Counted from the first letter of the stretch, positions 28,206 through 38,230 are shown. The stretch: 57,417 nt of DNA from Candidatus Woesearchaeota archaeon (GCA_018302785.1 JAGVZF010000034.1:1-57417); one strand, 5' to 3'. The notes: generated by a model not told the origin, from the letters alone. Numbers and translations: made by a program.

Positions 28206-29338
28206 ACCATAAATCTCCAAACAAAGTCTGTTTTTCCTTCACTTGTCCTTTTATATAAGATTAATGATTGCAGCGCAAACATCGTGCACCAAGAATTTGG
28301 ATTATTTGCCAATTGTCCATCATTCTTTGTTCCGAAAATAAATGCACCCCTATGTTCTCCACTTGTAACTTGATATTTAATGAGTCTATTATAAACCGTA
28401 TTTATCTCCCTATCAATATTTAACTGACCAATATTCTTTGATAGAAGCGCCATCCTTAAAGTTTGGGCGATTATATCAGATCTCTCATTATAATTAAATT
28501 TATTATTCATAAAATGCCTGGGTACTTCCCAATTAGGACCTAAATTTCTTAGTAAATATTCTGATGCTTTTGATGCTATTTCAAGAAAAGTTTTATTATT
28601 TAAAAATTGGCCAGAAGTAAAAAAAGCCTCAGACGAATAGTTGTGGGGATGGAAATTTGAACTATTAAAATTCTGGTAAGTTCTAAATCTATAATCTTTT
28701 TCCTTATATTTTAAAGAATAATTTAAACATTTAATAACTGTATTTTTTATTTTATCATTATTTGTTATATCATAAAGGTTCAAAAGTCCTATACATACTT
28801 TAGCTAAATAACTGCCAGATTGTGTTGACCAAGTATCTAAATTATGTTTTGGTTTTCCGTCTTTGTCTACAAATGGTATAAAGGACCCATCTTGATTTTG
28901 CATATTTAATATCCAATTTGCAATACTACTAGCTGCATTTAGATATCTTTCATCATTTGTTTCTCTATACAAATTAACAATACCATTTAATATTATTCCA
29001 GAATCAAACAAATATTTAACGCCTTTATTTTTATTGTACTTCTCAAAGTATGGAAAACAAGAAAAACATCCACCATCACTATCTATAACTTTATCTAATA
29101 TCCAATTTGCTGCAATCTTTGCTTTTTGTAGGTAAATTTCCTCTTTTTCAAGATTATATAAATAAGTCAATAATGTAATCCCATATCCTGTAATTTCTGG
29201 ATAGGCAAATGCAAATCCACCTAATTCATCATCATACCAACTATTAAAAGCACCTAAATGCTCACCTTCTTTTTGTTGAACATCAGAGTTCAACAACCAA
29301 TTTTTTGCCATATCAATTATTTGATCCAAGTAAATCAC
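28202..29338 (-). CDS. (alpha/alpha)-barrel protein, possible glycoside hydrolase/lyase or epimerase-like enzyme
   Basis: Repeated helical units: GYGITLLTYLYNLEKEEIYLQKAKIAANWILDKV, GIILNGIVNLYRETNDERYLNAASSIANWIL, SGSYLAKVCIGLLNLYDIT. Confidence 0.55.
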   Translation of the reverse strand: MIYLDQIIDMAKNWLLNSDVQQKEGEHLGAFNSWYDDELGGFAFAYPEITGYGITLLTYLYNLEKEEIYLQKAKIAANWILDKVIDSDGGCFSCFPYFEKYNKNKGVKYLFDSGIILNGIVNLYRETNDERYLNAASSIANWILNMQNQDGSFIPFVDKDGKPKHNLDTWSTQSGSYLAKVCIGLLNLYDITNNDKIKNTVIKCLNYSLKYKEKDYRFRTYQNFNSSNFHPHNYSSEAFFTSGQFLNNKTFLEIASKASEYLLRNLGPNWEVPRHFMNNKFNYNERSDIIAQTLRMALLSKNIGQLNIDREINTVYNRLIKYQVTSGEHRGAFIFGTKNDGQLANNPNSWCTMFALQSLILYKRTSEGKTDFVWRFMV

Positions 29339-30272
29339 CCATTTTTAATCCATTTATTTTATAAAATTCATCGGCCCACATCTCTGCTTCATCCTGAAAA
29401 CCAACTCTCTCTATCAATAAATGACCATCACTACATTTAACATAAAACCCTTTTTTATCATCAAGGTTGTAGATACTACCATTAATTTCATTAGATTTAT
29501 CGATATTATTAACTAAAACATAAGAAGCTTTCCAAATATAAACAACCCTATTATTTAAATAAGTAAACGCACCAAAAAAAGGGTGGGTGGATGCCCTAAC
29601 TAGATTGAAAATTTGTCTGCTGCTCGAACTCCAATTAATTTCACTATCTTTTGGTTTTCTTTGTGGTAAAATAATACTAGTGCCCCTATTCTGTTTTATT
29701 CTAGTTGTATTTCCTTCCTCATTCAAATCTTTAAGTGAACATCTTAACATTTTTACAGTGTAATAATCAGATTTATCGTGTAATGTTTTAATATTATCCC
29801 TATCATCAATTCCAAAATATTCTACTGCTATTATATCACCTTCATCAACACCTTCAATCAAATAATATAAACTTACACCCCATCTTTTTTCGTCTCTCAA
29901 CAATGCCCAATTTAAAGACGCACCTCCTTTAACATCTGGGAGTGGCCCCCCATGACTACCAATAGTCCCTAGTTTTGGAATATCTAATATTTCCTTAGGT
30001 ATGATCTCAGAAGAACCAAATTCAAATATTACATCAGGATTTATTTTTCTGATTAGTTCAATATTTTCACTATCTCTAAGTCTCCTACAATATACAACTT
30101 GAAATCCATATCTATCAGATAGATCGTCAAATGTGGTCCATCTAGCTTTCCTATGTTTCCAACTTAAATCAGAACCAAATACTGCTTCAACTTTAAATCC
30201 TTCAGTTTTTAGTATTTCCTCTAAACATAGTTTTGTATGTTCCGTAGGCCCTATTACTATGGCTCTAATCAT
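29313..30272 (-). CDS. Formyltransferase-family protein (sugar N-formyltransferase-like)
   Basis: LGTIGSHGGPLPDVKGGASLNWALLRDEKRWGVSLYYLIEGVDEGDII resembles the formyl-THF transferase fold core. Confidence 0.72.
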   Translation of the reverse strand: MIRAIVIGPTEHTKLCLEEILKTEGFKVEAVFGSDLSWKHRKARWTTFDDLSDRYGFQVVYCRRLRDSENIELIRKINPDVIFEFGSSEIIPKEILDIPKLGTIGSHGGPLPDVKGGASLNWALLRDEKRWGVSLYYLIEGVDEGDIIAVEYFGIDDRDNIKTLHDKSDYYTVKMLRCSLKDLNEEGNTTRIKQNRGTSIILPQRKPKDSEINWSSSSRQIFNLVRASTHPFFGAFTYLNNRVVYIWKASYVLVNNIDKSNEINGSIYNLDDKKGFYVKCSDGHLLIERVGFQDEAEMWADEFYKINGLKMGDLLGSNN

Positions 30273-31264
30273 TTTCTTTGGGCTTTAACCCATTCTATGT
30301 TTCTCTTCAACCCTTCATCTATTGAAATAGTAGCACTCCAACCAAAAAGAGATTTAGCCAATGAAGGATCACAACAAAGCCTCTTAACCTCAGAAGTCCT
30401 TGGAGCTATATGTACAATTTCACAATTTGAATTTGAATATAATTTTATTTTTTGAGCAACATCTTTAATCATAATATCCTTACCAGTACCAAAATTTACT
30501 GCCTTACCGATAGCGTCGTTGTGAGAACCCATAATTAAAAAAGCATTAATTGTATCTTCTACATACATTAAATCTCTAGTTTGAGTTCCATCGCCATGTA
30601 TAGTTAACGCTTCTCCATTTAAAGCCTTATTAATAAAAAAAGGAACCACATCATAAGTATGCCTTGGTCCATATGTATTAAATGGTCTAACAATAGCAAT
30701 AGGAATTTTATAAGTATTCCACCAAGACCATGCAAATCTATCTGCTGCTAATTTACTAGCACCATAAGGAGATGTAGGATTCATAATATCGCTTTCTTTA
30801 ATAGGTTCATCATGAGTACCATAAATTTCACTTGAAGATGTACAAACTGTTCTTAATACATTTCCCATTGATCTAGATGCTTCAAGAACATTTAATGTAC
30901 CATACACATTAGCGTCAATAACTTCTAAAGGTTGATTAAATGATTTAGGAACATATGCTTCTGCAGCTAAATGGAATATTATTTCTGGATTATTAGATAC
31001 TATTAAATTTTTGGAATCTGGAGAACTTATATCTCCAGCTATTATTTTGATATTATCAATATGATGCCTTATATTCTTCAGTTCAAACCGATTTGTACCA
31101 GTAACTGAACTTCCCCTAACATAAGCTGTGACTTTAGCACCCATATTAACAAGTCTATCAACTAAATGAGAGCCCATAAAACCATCTGCCCCTGTAACAA
31201 GGACTCTTTTTCCATTATAAAAGTCATAAAATTTATCTTCTTTTTTATCCATATTCCTTAACAT
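30269..31264 (-). CDS. NAD-dependent nucleotide-sugar epimerase/4,6-dehydratase (SDR; LegB/RmlB-like)
   Basis: VLVTGADGFMGSHLVDRL; CTSSSEIYGTHDEPIKESDIMNPTSPYGASKLAAD (YxxxK); GDGTQTRDLMYVEDT. Confidence 0.88.
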   Translation of the reverse strand: MLRNMDKKEDKFYDFYNGKRVLVTGADGFMGSHLVDRLVNMGAKVTAYVRGSSVTGTNRFELKNIRHHIDNIKIIAGDISSPDSKNLIVSNNPEIIFHLAAEAYVPKSFNQPLEVIDANVYGTLNVLEASRSMGNVLRTVCTSSSEIYGTHDEPIKESDIMNPTSPYGASKLAADRFAWSWWNTYKIPIAIVRPFNTYGPRHTYDVVPFFINKALNGEALTIHGDGTQTRDLMYVEDTINAFLIMGSHNDAIGKAVNFGTGKDIMIKDVAQKIKLYSNSNCEIVHIAPRTSEVKRLCCDPSLAKSLFGWSATISIDEGLKRNIEWVKAQRK

Positions 31265-31286
31265 ACCTAAAAATTTTTAAATCTTA

Positions 31287-32372
31287 CTAATTATTTACTT
31301 TATTTATTAAATACTTGATAATTTTCATTGAAGAATTACCATCCCCAAAGGGATTTTCCCAAGAATTATTAATAGTCAACATCTTACTAGTTGCCTCTAG
31401 TATCTTTTCTTTATTTAGACCTGCTAAAATACTACTTCCTACTTCCAACGCCTCAACCCTCTCAGTATGATCTCTTAATATTACACAAGGAACTTTTAAT
31501 ATACAACTTTCTTCCTGTATTCCACCAGAGTCAGTAAAAACTAACCTAGCGTGATTTTGAAGCTGTATAAAATCCAAATATCCTAATGGATCTATCATTT
31601 TAACAAAATAGGGTATTTTTAAATTAAATTTTTCTATATTTTTCTTAGTTCTTGGATGGACAGGAAACAAAAATCTAATTTTGTGCTCATTATATACTAA
31701 TTCTAAGCTTTCAAAAATAGTTTGTAATAAGTCTTTATCGTCAACATTTTCAGGTCTATGGATAGTCAACAAAAAATAATCTTTAGGTTTTAAAGAAAGC
31801 TGTTCTAATATTTTACTTTTATCATTAGATATTTCTAAGTTCTTTATTAAAGCATCCACAATTGTGTTTCCAGATATCATTATTTTTTCTCTGGATAATC
31901 CTTCACCAATTAAATTACCATACGATATACTTGTTGGAGCAAATAAATAATCAGATAAATGATCTGCAACGATTCTATTTATTTCTTCAGGCATTTTCTT
32001 ATCATAACTTCTTAAACCTGACTCAAGATGAGCCACTTTTATATGAAGTTTAGTTGCAGCCAAAACTCCAGCCAAAGTAGAATTTGTATCACCTAATACT
32101 AGTACCATATCCGGATTTTCTTCAAGTAATATTTTTTCAATTCCTATAAGCATAACACCAGTCATTTCTCCATGATTCTTCGATCCAATTCCTAAATTAT
32201 ATTTAGGTTGAGGTAATCCTAATTCTTCAAAAAAGAGTTTATCCATATTATATGAATAATGCTGACCAGTATGTATAACAAAGAAGTCAATATTATTTTC
32301 ACTTACATATCGAATTACAGGAGATAATTTTATAATATCTGGTCTTGTTCCTACTACAATACATAGTTTCAT
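31287..32372 (-). CDS. wecB: UDP-N-acetylglucosamine 2-epimerase, non-hydrolysing (WecB-type)
   Basis: VVGTRPDIIKLSPVI; HTGQHYSYNMDKLFFEELGL; HLESGLRSYDKKMPEEINRIVADH. Confidence 0.9.
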   Translation of the reverse strand: MKLCIVVGTRPDIIKLSPVIRYVSENNIDFFVIHTGQHYSYNMDKLFFEELGLPQPKYNLGIGSKNHGEMTGVMLIGIEKILLEENPDMVLVLGDTNSTLAGVLAATKLHIKVAHLESGLRSYDKKMPEEINRIVADHLSDYLFAPTSISYGNLIGEGLSREKIMISGNTIVDALIKNLEISNDKSKILEQLSLKPKDYFLLTIHRPENVDDKDLLQTIFESLELVYNEHKIRFLFPVHPRTKKNIEKFNLKIPYFVKMIDPLGYLDFIQLQNHARLVFTDSGGIQEESCILKVPCVILRDHTERVEALEVGSSILAGLNKEKILEATSKMLTINNSWENPFGDGNSSMKIIKYLINKVNN

Positions 32373-32493
32373 CTAACCACCTTGTTTTAGATATTAGGTT
32401 AGAAAAACAATGGGTATAAAAAGCTTATTATACTCAAATTAATAAGTATCGCCATATAACTAAATGAATATTTAATAAATAAATTATCAAATT

Positions 32494-33156
32494 ATGGATG
32501 CTGTAATTTTAGCTGCAGGTAAAGGAGAAAGACTAAAACCGTTAACTGATAATATACCAAAAGGTATGGTAATAATTGATAATAAACCTATATTAGAACA
32601 CACAATAAAATTACTTGTTAAAAATAGAATAAACAAAATATACATAGTAGTTAATTATAAAAAAGAAATAATAATTAATTTCGTAGATTCTATAAAAAAT
32701 AAATACAAATTAGAAGCATATTATATACATCAACAAGAATTATTAGGCACTGCGCATGCAACATCTTTGATTCCTAATAATATAAGCAATCCTTTTTTAT
32801 TAATACTTGGAGATGTTGTGTTTTACGATTTCCCAAATAGTTTACCATTAAAACCAACAATATTTGTAAAAAAAACAGATGACACAATAAACAAAGGGAT
32901 TATAGAAATAAAAAATGGAATAATAACAAATTTTCATTATAATAAGGAGAAACTAAATAAAGAGAAATTTGTAGATATAGGTTTTATGGTACTTACAAAA
33001 GAAGTTATAGAAAATTGTAAAGAATATAAATATATTAAAGATACTCCTATAGTAGAAGTAATTAATAATATGATACAAAACGGAGTTAAGTTCTTAGCAG
33101 AAAATTTCAAAGGTGAAATAAGACATATAACCTCAATTGAAGATATTAATAGGTAG
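32494..33156 (+). CDS. Sugar-1-phosphate nucleotidyltransferase (NTP_transferase)
   Basis: MDAVILAAGKGERLKPLTDNIPKGMVIIDNKPILEHTIK. Confidence 0.88.
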   Translation: MDAVILAAGKGERLKPLTDNIPKGMVIIDNKPILEHTIKLLVKNRINKIYIVVNYKKEIIINFVDSIKNKYKLEAYYIHQQELLGTAHATSLIPNNISNPFLLILGDVVFYDFPNSLPLKPTIFVKKTDDTINKGIIEIKNGIITNFHYNKEKLNKEKFVDIGFMVLTKEVIENCKEYKYIKDTPIVEVINNMIQNGVKFLAENFKGEIRHITSIEDINR

Positions 33157-33188
33157 TTTTTTAACTCTTTTTACATTTTTATTACTTA

Positions 33189-33980
33189 ATGGAAATAGGT
33201 CAGTTTATGGAATGTGTAATTTTTGATAATCTTACTGGATGTAAAGTAGTAAGCTACAAAGAAGAACTTTGGAGGCCAACAGATCAAACAATAAGTGATC
33301 TAATAGGAGATCAATGGAGAAAAATGGAGGCAAGAAATATATCTGTAGGGGCTACACTGACAAACGGTCTTCTGGTTAGAGCTAATGAAATGCACATGGA
33401 TGAGCAAAGAATACTAGAGGTAGCAGCTCAGAAATTAGATTATAAATCACATGCAACAACTAGAGATAATCCAGACATACCAATAACACAAAGAGGCTTA
33501 GGTCTCTATGTAACAGCACAATTAGTTTCATCTGACAGTTATTTAGTATTTGGAAGAACTAAAAACACAGAAATTCAATATCAAGACATTATTAATGTTA
33601 TTGCAGGAGGGGTAGAACCTCAAGACATAGTTATTGGACAAGGACTTGAACACGCAATGCTAAGAGAAGTTAAAGAAGAAACAGGTCAAGAAGATCAAGA
33701 TATAGTATCTATAAATATCTCATATGTAATAAGAGAAATGATAGCAGCACACCCATCATTAGTGCATATTATCTCTTCAAGATTAAACAGTAGAGAAATG
33801 ATTGAAGTCTACAAATCGCATACACACAAACAAATACAAAGTGGAGAAAGTCCTGAATTAAAAGAATTACACTTCATACCAATAGACAAGAAAAAAATAG
33901 TTAAAGCTTTAGAAGATAGTGCTAATAATTATCATGAAAGGGTAAGAATCGTTTTACTTCACACAATAAATCAACTATAA
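33189..33980 (+). CDS. NUDIX-domain protein (partly degenerate box)
   Basis: GLEHAMLREVKEETGQE resembles the REUxEExGU half of the Nudix box. Confidence 0.6.
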   Translation: MEIGQFMECVIFDNLTGCKVVSYKEELWRPTDQTISDLIGDQWRKMEARNISVGATLTNGLLVRANEMHMDEQRILEVAAQKLDYKSHATTRDNPDIPITQRGLGLYVTAQLVSSDSYLVFGRTKNTEIQYQDIINVIAGGVEPQDIVIGQGLEHAMLREVKEETGQEDQDIVSINISYVIREMIAAHPSLVHIISSRLNSREMIEVYKSHTHKQIQSGESPELKELHFIPIDKKKIVKALEDSANNYHERVRIVLLHTINQL

Positions 33981-33990
33981 TTTAATAATT

Positions 33991-35028
33991 TTAAACATAA
34001 TCCTTACTATAATTTTTTTCTCTTAAATATATTCTAAGAAATACAATAAGTATAGATAACACCAATGGTCCTATTACAATTCCAGGAACGCCAAATATCC
34101 CAATTCCCCCAACCAATCCTAATAAAATAATTACTTGATGAATCCTAGCTTTTTTACTTATAATTCTAGCCTTAATAATATTATCAATTGAACTAATCAA
34201 TAACGCCCCATAAATAAATAGTAATATGCCTTTAGTAGTATCCCCTGATATAAAAAAGAAAATAGAAGCAGGCACCCATACAAAAGCAGGCCCAACAAAT
34301 GGAAATAAAGCCAGTATAGACATTACCAAGCCCCATATTAAGAAATTATCAATACCAAATATATAAAATCCAATAGCCCCCATAGCACCCTGAGCAACTG
34401 CAGCAACTAAGGTCCCATAAATAACTGCCTTAATAACTTTTTCAGATTCTAAAAACAATTCATCTTTGTATATTTTCTTAATAGGTAAATGATTGTTAAT
34501 AGATTTAAGAAGTCTTGCTCCATCCCTAAAAAGATAGAATAAAACAAAAATAATAATAAACGTTTCAAGTATTCTAAAAGGTATTGATCTAATAAATGTG
34601 GTTATAATATTAGTAAATCCTTTAGTTAAATCTGTAGTTAATGATCCAGTTATTGCTTCAAGATTAACAAAATCAGGTAAATTCAAATATTCCTCTATAT
34701 CATCTGTATATCCTATTAAATATGCATCCATTTCCTTTACATCAATTGAGAAATATCTAAATTGTTGTAGTATTAATTGAACTGATAATATTCCGGGCAG
34801 TATAACAATTAACAAAACAATTATAACCATTAATATTGATGAAACACTTTTATAAGGGATAATATTGTGCAATTTTCTATAAATTGGATAAAAAATATAA
34901 GCTAAAATAATAGAAATAGAAATTGCATTAATAAAAGGTCTCAACATTAAGAACGACAAAACTAATATAACTAAGAAGAATATAACATAAAAATATTTTG
35001 CTCCTTTTTTTAATGTAATATGCTCCAT
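33991..35028 (-). CDS. AI-2E family transporter-like membrane protein
   Basis: Multi-TM; LWGLVMSILALFPFVGPAFVWVPASIFFF; GVPGIVIGPL. Confidence 0.8.
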   Translation of the reverse strand: MEHITLKKGAKYFYVIFFLVILVLSFLMLRPFINAISISIILAYIFYPIYRKLHNIIPYKSVSSILMVIIVLLIVILPGILSVQLILQQFRYFSIDVKEMDAYLIGYTDDIEEYLNLPDFVNLEAITGSLTTDLTKGFTNIITTFIRSIPFRILETFIIIFVLFYLFRDGARLLKSINNHLPIKKIYKDELFLESEKVIKAVIYGTLVAAVAQGAMGAIGFYIFGIDNFLIWGLVMSILALFPFVGPAFVWVPASIFFFISGDTTKGILLFIYGALLISSIDNIIKARIISKKARIHQVIILLGLVGGIGIFGVPGIVIGPLVLSILIVFLRIYLREKNYSKDYV

Positions 35029-35139
35029 ATCTAATCTTTAAACAAATTCGTTTATAAAGCTTGTTTTTAATCTCAAAATAATAAAAAATCAATAAATACC
35101 AATAGAAAGCTTTAAAAGACTAGTTTCATTAAAGTTAAT

Positions 35140-35496
35140 GTGGATAAAAAAATAGTTCTTGGACTAATAGAACCTATAGACATAGGTGGGGAAAAAGTAT
35201 TAGGTAAAATTGATACTGGTGCATCTAAGAGCTCTATTAGCATTCAATTAGCAAGCAAATTAAGGCTAGGTCCAATAGTTAAAACAGTGAGAATTATAAG
35301 TTCACATGGAAAGACAGTAAGGCCGGTAATAAAAGTAAGTATTATTATTGGGGGTAAAAAATTTAAGATGCTTTTCAATTTAACTGATAGAAAAAAGTTA
35401 AAATACCATATATTAATAGGGCAAAATATTTTAAAGCGAGGATTTCTAATAGATCCAAATAAACATGAAAGTAGGGATAATCAGCTTATTAAGTGA
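35140..35496 (+). CDS. RimB-like retropepsin-fold (putative ATP-dependent zinc protease family) protein
   Basis: LGKIDTGASKSSISIQLASKL aspartic-protease-like motif; overlaps rimK-like gene. Confidence 0.75.
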   Translation: MDKKIVLGLIEPIDIGGEKVLGKIDTGASKSSISIQLASKLRLGPIVKTVRIISSHGKTVRPVIKVSIIIGGKKFKMLFNLTDRKKLKYHILIGQNILKRGFLIDPNKHESRDNQLIK

Positions 35497-36526
35497 AAGT
35501 AGTAAAATGATAGGCAAGGAATGTAGAGACTACTTTGATAAAGTTGAGATGATTAATATTAGAGACGTAAATGTCTCTAGTAGTACTAATAGCTTAGAAA
35601 CATTATATAATGCAAAAAAACTTGATACTTTTGATTGTTTATATCTAAGAGGTTCATATAAAAATGCACTTTTATTAAGAGCAATAAGTGAATGTTACTT
35701 AAACACAACATATCTCCCAATAAAGCCAGATTCTTTTACAATAGGTCATGATAAATTTTTAACAATATTAGAGCTTCAAAAACATGGTATAGATATTCCA
35801 AAAACATATGTTGCATCTACAATATCAAGCGCAAAAAAAATCTTAGAAACTGTAAATTATCCTGTTATGGTTAAAATTCCAAGCGGAACACATGGAAAAG
35901 GAGTTATGGTAGCTGATAGTTATGCAGCAGCTTCCTCAGTCTTAGATACATTAGAGGTTTTTAAACAACCTTATATAATTCAAGATTATGTAGAAACTAA
36001 TGCAACTGATGTAAGAGCCATAGTTCTAGGAGATAAAGTTGTTGCTGCAATGAGAAGGAAAGCAAGCAATGGAGAATTAAGAGCAAATATTCACATGGGT
36101 GGAAAAGGAACCCCTATAGAACTAGACTATAATACAGAAAGAATAGCTGTAAAGGCTGCAAGAGCAGTTGGTGCTGAAATCTGTGCCATAGACATCTTAG
36201 AAAGTAGAAAGCCAAAAGTAATTGAAGTAAATCTAAGCCCTGGGTTAAGAGGTATAACTTCAGTAACTAAAAAAAACGTAGCAGGAAAAGTAGCAAAATT
36301 CTTATCAGAAAGAACAAAAGAATTTACAGAAAATAAGAAAAAAGAAAATATTAAAGAAATAATTGGTGTAATTGATAAAGATAAAAATGAAATTATAACT
36401 AACTTAGATATAAAGCTTGGAAGAATTAGACTTCCACAAATTATTTCAAAACTAGCAGATATAAAAGATGAAGAAGAAGTTGTTATTAAAGTTGTTAAAG
36501 GAAGAATTGAAATTGAAAAGCATTAA
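35465..36526 (+). CDS. RimK-type ATP-grasp ligase
   Basis: YPVMVKIPSGTHGKGVMVAD; YIIQDYVETNATDVRAIVLGDKVVAAMRRKASNGELRANIHMGGKGTPIELD. Confidence 0.88.
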   Translation: MKVGIISLLSESSKMIGKECRDYFDKVEMINIRDVNVSSSTNSLETLYNAKKLDTFDCLYLRGSYKNALLLRAISECYLNTTYLPIKPDSFTIGHDKFLTILELQKHGIDIPKTYVASTISSAKKILETVNYPVMVKIPSGTHGKGVMVADSYAAASSVLDTLEVFKQPYIIQDYVETNATDVRAIVLGDKVVAAMRRKASNGELRANIHMGGKGTPIELDYNTERIAVKAARAVGAEICAIDILESRKPKVIEVNLSPGLRGITSVTKKNVAGKVAKFLSERTKEFTENKKKENIKEIIGVIDKDKNEIITNLDIKLGRIRLPQIISKLADIKDEEEVVIKVVKGRIEIEKH

Positions 36527-36568
36527 CTTTCAAAATCTTTATAAAGCTTTACAAAAACTATTTTTAAT

Positions 36569-37273
36569 ATGAAAGTAGCAATAATGTATTCTGGTGGGAA
36601 AGATTCAACAAATGCAATAGAATATTGTTTAAATAAAGGTTGGGAAATTACTCATTTAATTTCAGTAAAGCCATCTATTAAAGATTGTTATTTATTTCAT
36701 TATGCAACTGTAGAACTAACAAAAGAAATAGCTAAAATTTTAAGTATTAAACATGTTTACTTAACCTGTGATGTAGCAGATCCTATTAAAGAAGGCAAAA
36801 TAATAGAAAAGACAGTTCTTGATATCATAAAAGAAACAAAATTAGATGCCTTAGTCCTAGGAGGAATAGGTTTACAAGAGACTCAATTAAAAACATTGCA
36901 AAAATTAATGTTACCTCATAAAATAGAAGTATTTGCAACACATTCTGGGGAAGACCAAGAATCTGTTCTTAAAGAAATGTTAAATAAAGGTTATAAATTT
37001 ATAATAAGCTCAGTAGCTTCTGATGGCCTTCAAAATTGGCTAGGTAAAGAAATAACATTAAGTAATTTTAATCAGTTAAAAAGTGACTCAATTAAATTTG
37101 GTTTTGATTTGCTTGGAGAAGGCGGATACTATGATACATTTACTTTTGATGCTCCTTTTTTAAGTAAAAAACTTATTATAGAAGATTTTACTAGAGTTCA
37201 AGAAGGGAATTATAATGGCTATATAGTTGTAAATAAATTTAAAATAATTTTAAAGAAAAAAGCTGAAATTTAA
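36569..37273 (+). CDS. dph6: Diphthine-ammonia ligase family (Dph6, ATP_bind_4)
   Basis: MKVAIMYSGGKDSTNAIEYCLNKGWEITHLIS; GEGGYYDTFTFDAPFLSKKL. Confidence 0.85.
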   Translation: MKVAIMYSGGKDSTNAIEYCLNKGWEITHLISVKPSIKDCYLFHYATVELTKEIAKILSIKHVYLTCDVADPIKEGKIIEKTVLDIIKETKLDALVLGGIGLQETQLKTLQKLMLPHKIEVFATHSGEDQESVLKEMLNKGYKFIISSVASDGLQNWLGKEITLSNFNQLKSDSIKFGFDLLGEGGYYDTFTFDAPFLSKKLIIEDFTRVQEGNYNGYIVVNKFKIILKKKAEI

Positions 37274-37377
37274 ATCTAACATTATTCCACTCAAAATTGT
37301 TTATTATATATTTTCATAGAAGAATCACTTTTTCCCATACAAAAAGTTTTTAAATAAACTTCTTACTATATTCATTA

Positions 37378-38229
37378 ATGGTTTTAGAATCTTTCATATC
37401 TCCTCTTAAAGCAGAAAACAAGCCTTGGATTATGCTCTTAATGGGATTTATTTATGCATTCGTTGCAGTTTTTCTAAGTTTATGGATTTTTAAGCAATAT
37501 TCTAGCTTAGTAATGGTATTCTTAACAGTTATAGCAGCAGTTCCATTAGTATATAGTACGCTTAAACTTGAAGAAGGAAAAGATACTGAAATTAAAAGTG
37601 AAATGTCTCTTTTAAAAGAGCATAGCAAGGCATTAAAATTCTTTATGTTTATGTTTATCGGCTTTGTTCTAGCTTTTGTACTTCTTTACATAATATTGCC
37701 ACCAAACTTAGTTCAGCTATTATTCAGTTCACAAACGGAAACTATAGATAATATAAATTCTAGAGTTTCTGGAAATGCAATAAGCACTTCAAATATATTT
37801 GCCCAAATATTTTTAAATAACATTAAAGTTTTAATGTTCTCCATATTCTTTGCATTTTTCTATGGAGCTGGTGCAATTTTTATTTTAGCCTGGAATGCTT
37901 CTGTTATTAGTGCGGCAATAGGAAATTTTATTAGAGACAAAATAGCAGAATACACAGCAAGTATTGGTTCTTTAAATTTATTCAATTATTTTTATCTATT
38001 TAATTTAGGTCTTTTAAGATATTTTATTCATGGGATTCCAGAAATTCTAGCTTATTTTATTGGAGCTCTTGCTGGTGGCATAATTAGCGTAGCAATGATA
38101 AATCACGATATAGAAAGCGAAAGGTTTAATAACATTATGTTAGACGCATTAGATTTAACAATGCTCGCTATCTTTATTCTATTTATAGCAGCGATAATTG
38201 AAGTATTTATAACACCAATTTTCTTTTAA
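37378..38229 (+). CDS. SpoIIM-like (DUF95) integral membrane protein
   Basis: Multi-TM; FLNNIKVLMFSIFFAFFYGAGAIFILAWNASVISAAIG; HGIPEILAYFIGALAGGIIS. Confidence 0.8.
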   Translation: MVLESFISPLKAENKPWIMLLMGFIYAFVAVFLSLWIFKQYSSLVMVFLTVIAAVPLVYSTLKLEEGKDTEIKSEMSLLKEHSKALKFFMFMFIGFVLAFVLLYIILPPNLVQLLFSSQTETIDNINSRVSGNAISTSNIFAQIFLNNIKVLMFSIFFAFFYGAGAIFILAWNASVISAAIGNFIRDKIAEYTASIGSLNLFNYFYLFNLGLLRYFIHGIPEILAYFIGALAGGIISVAMINHDIESERFNNIMLDALDLTMLAIFILFIAAIIEVFITPIFF

Positions 38230-38230
38230 T

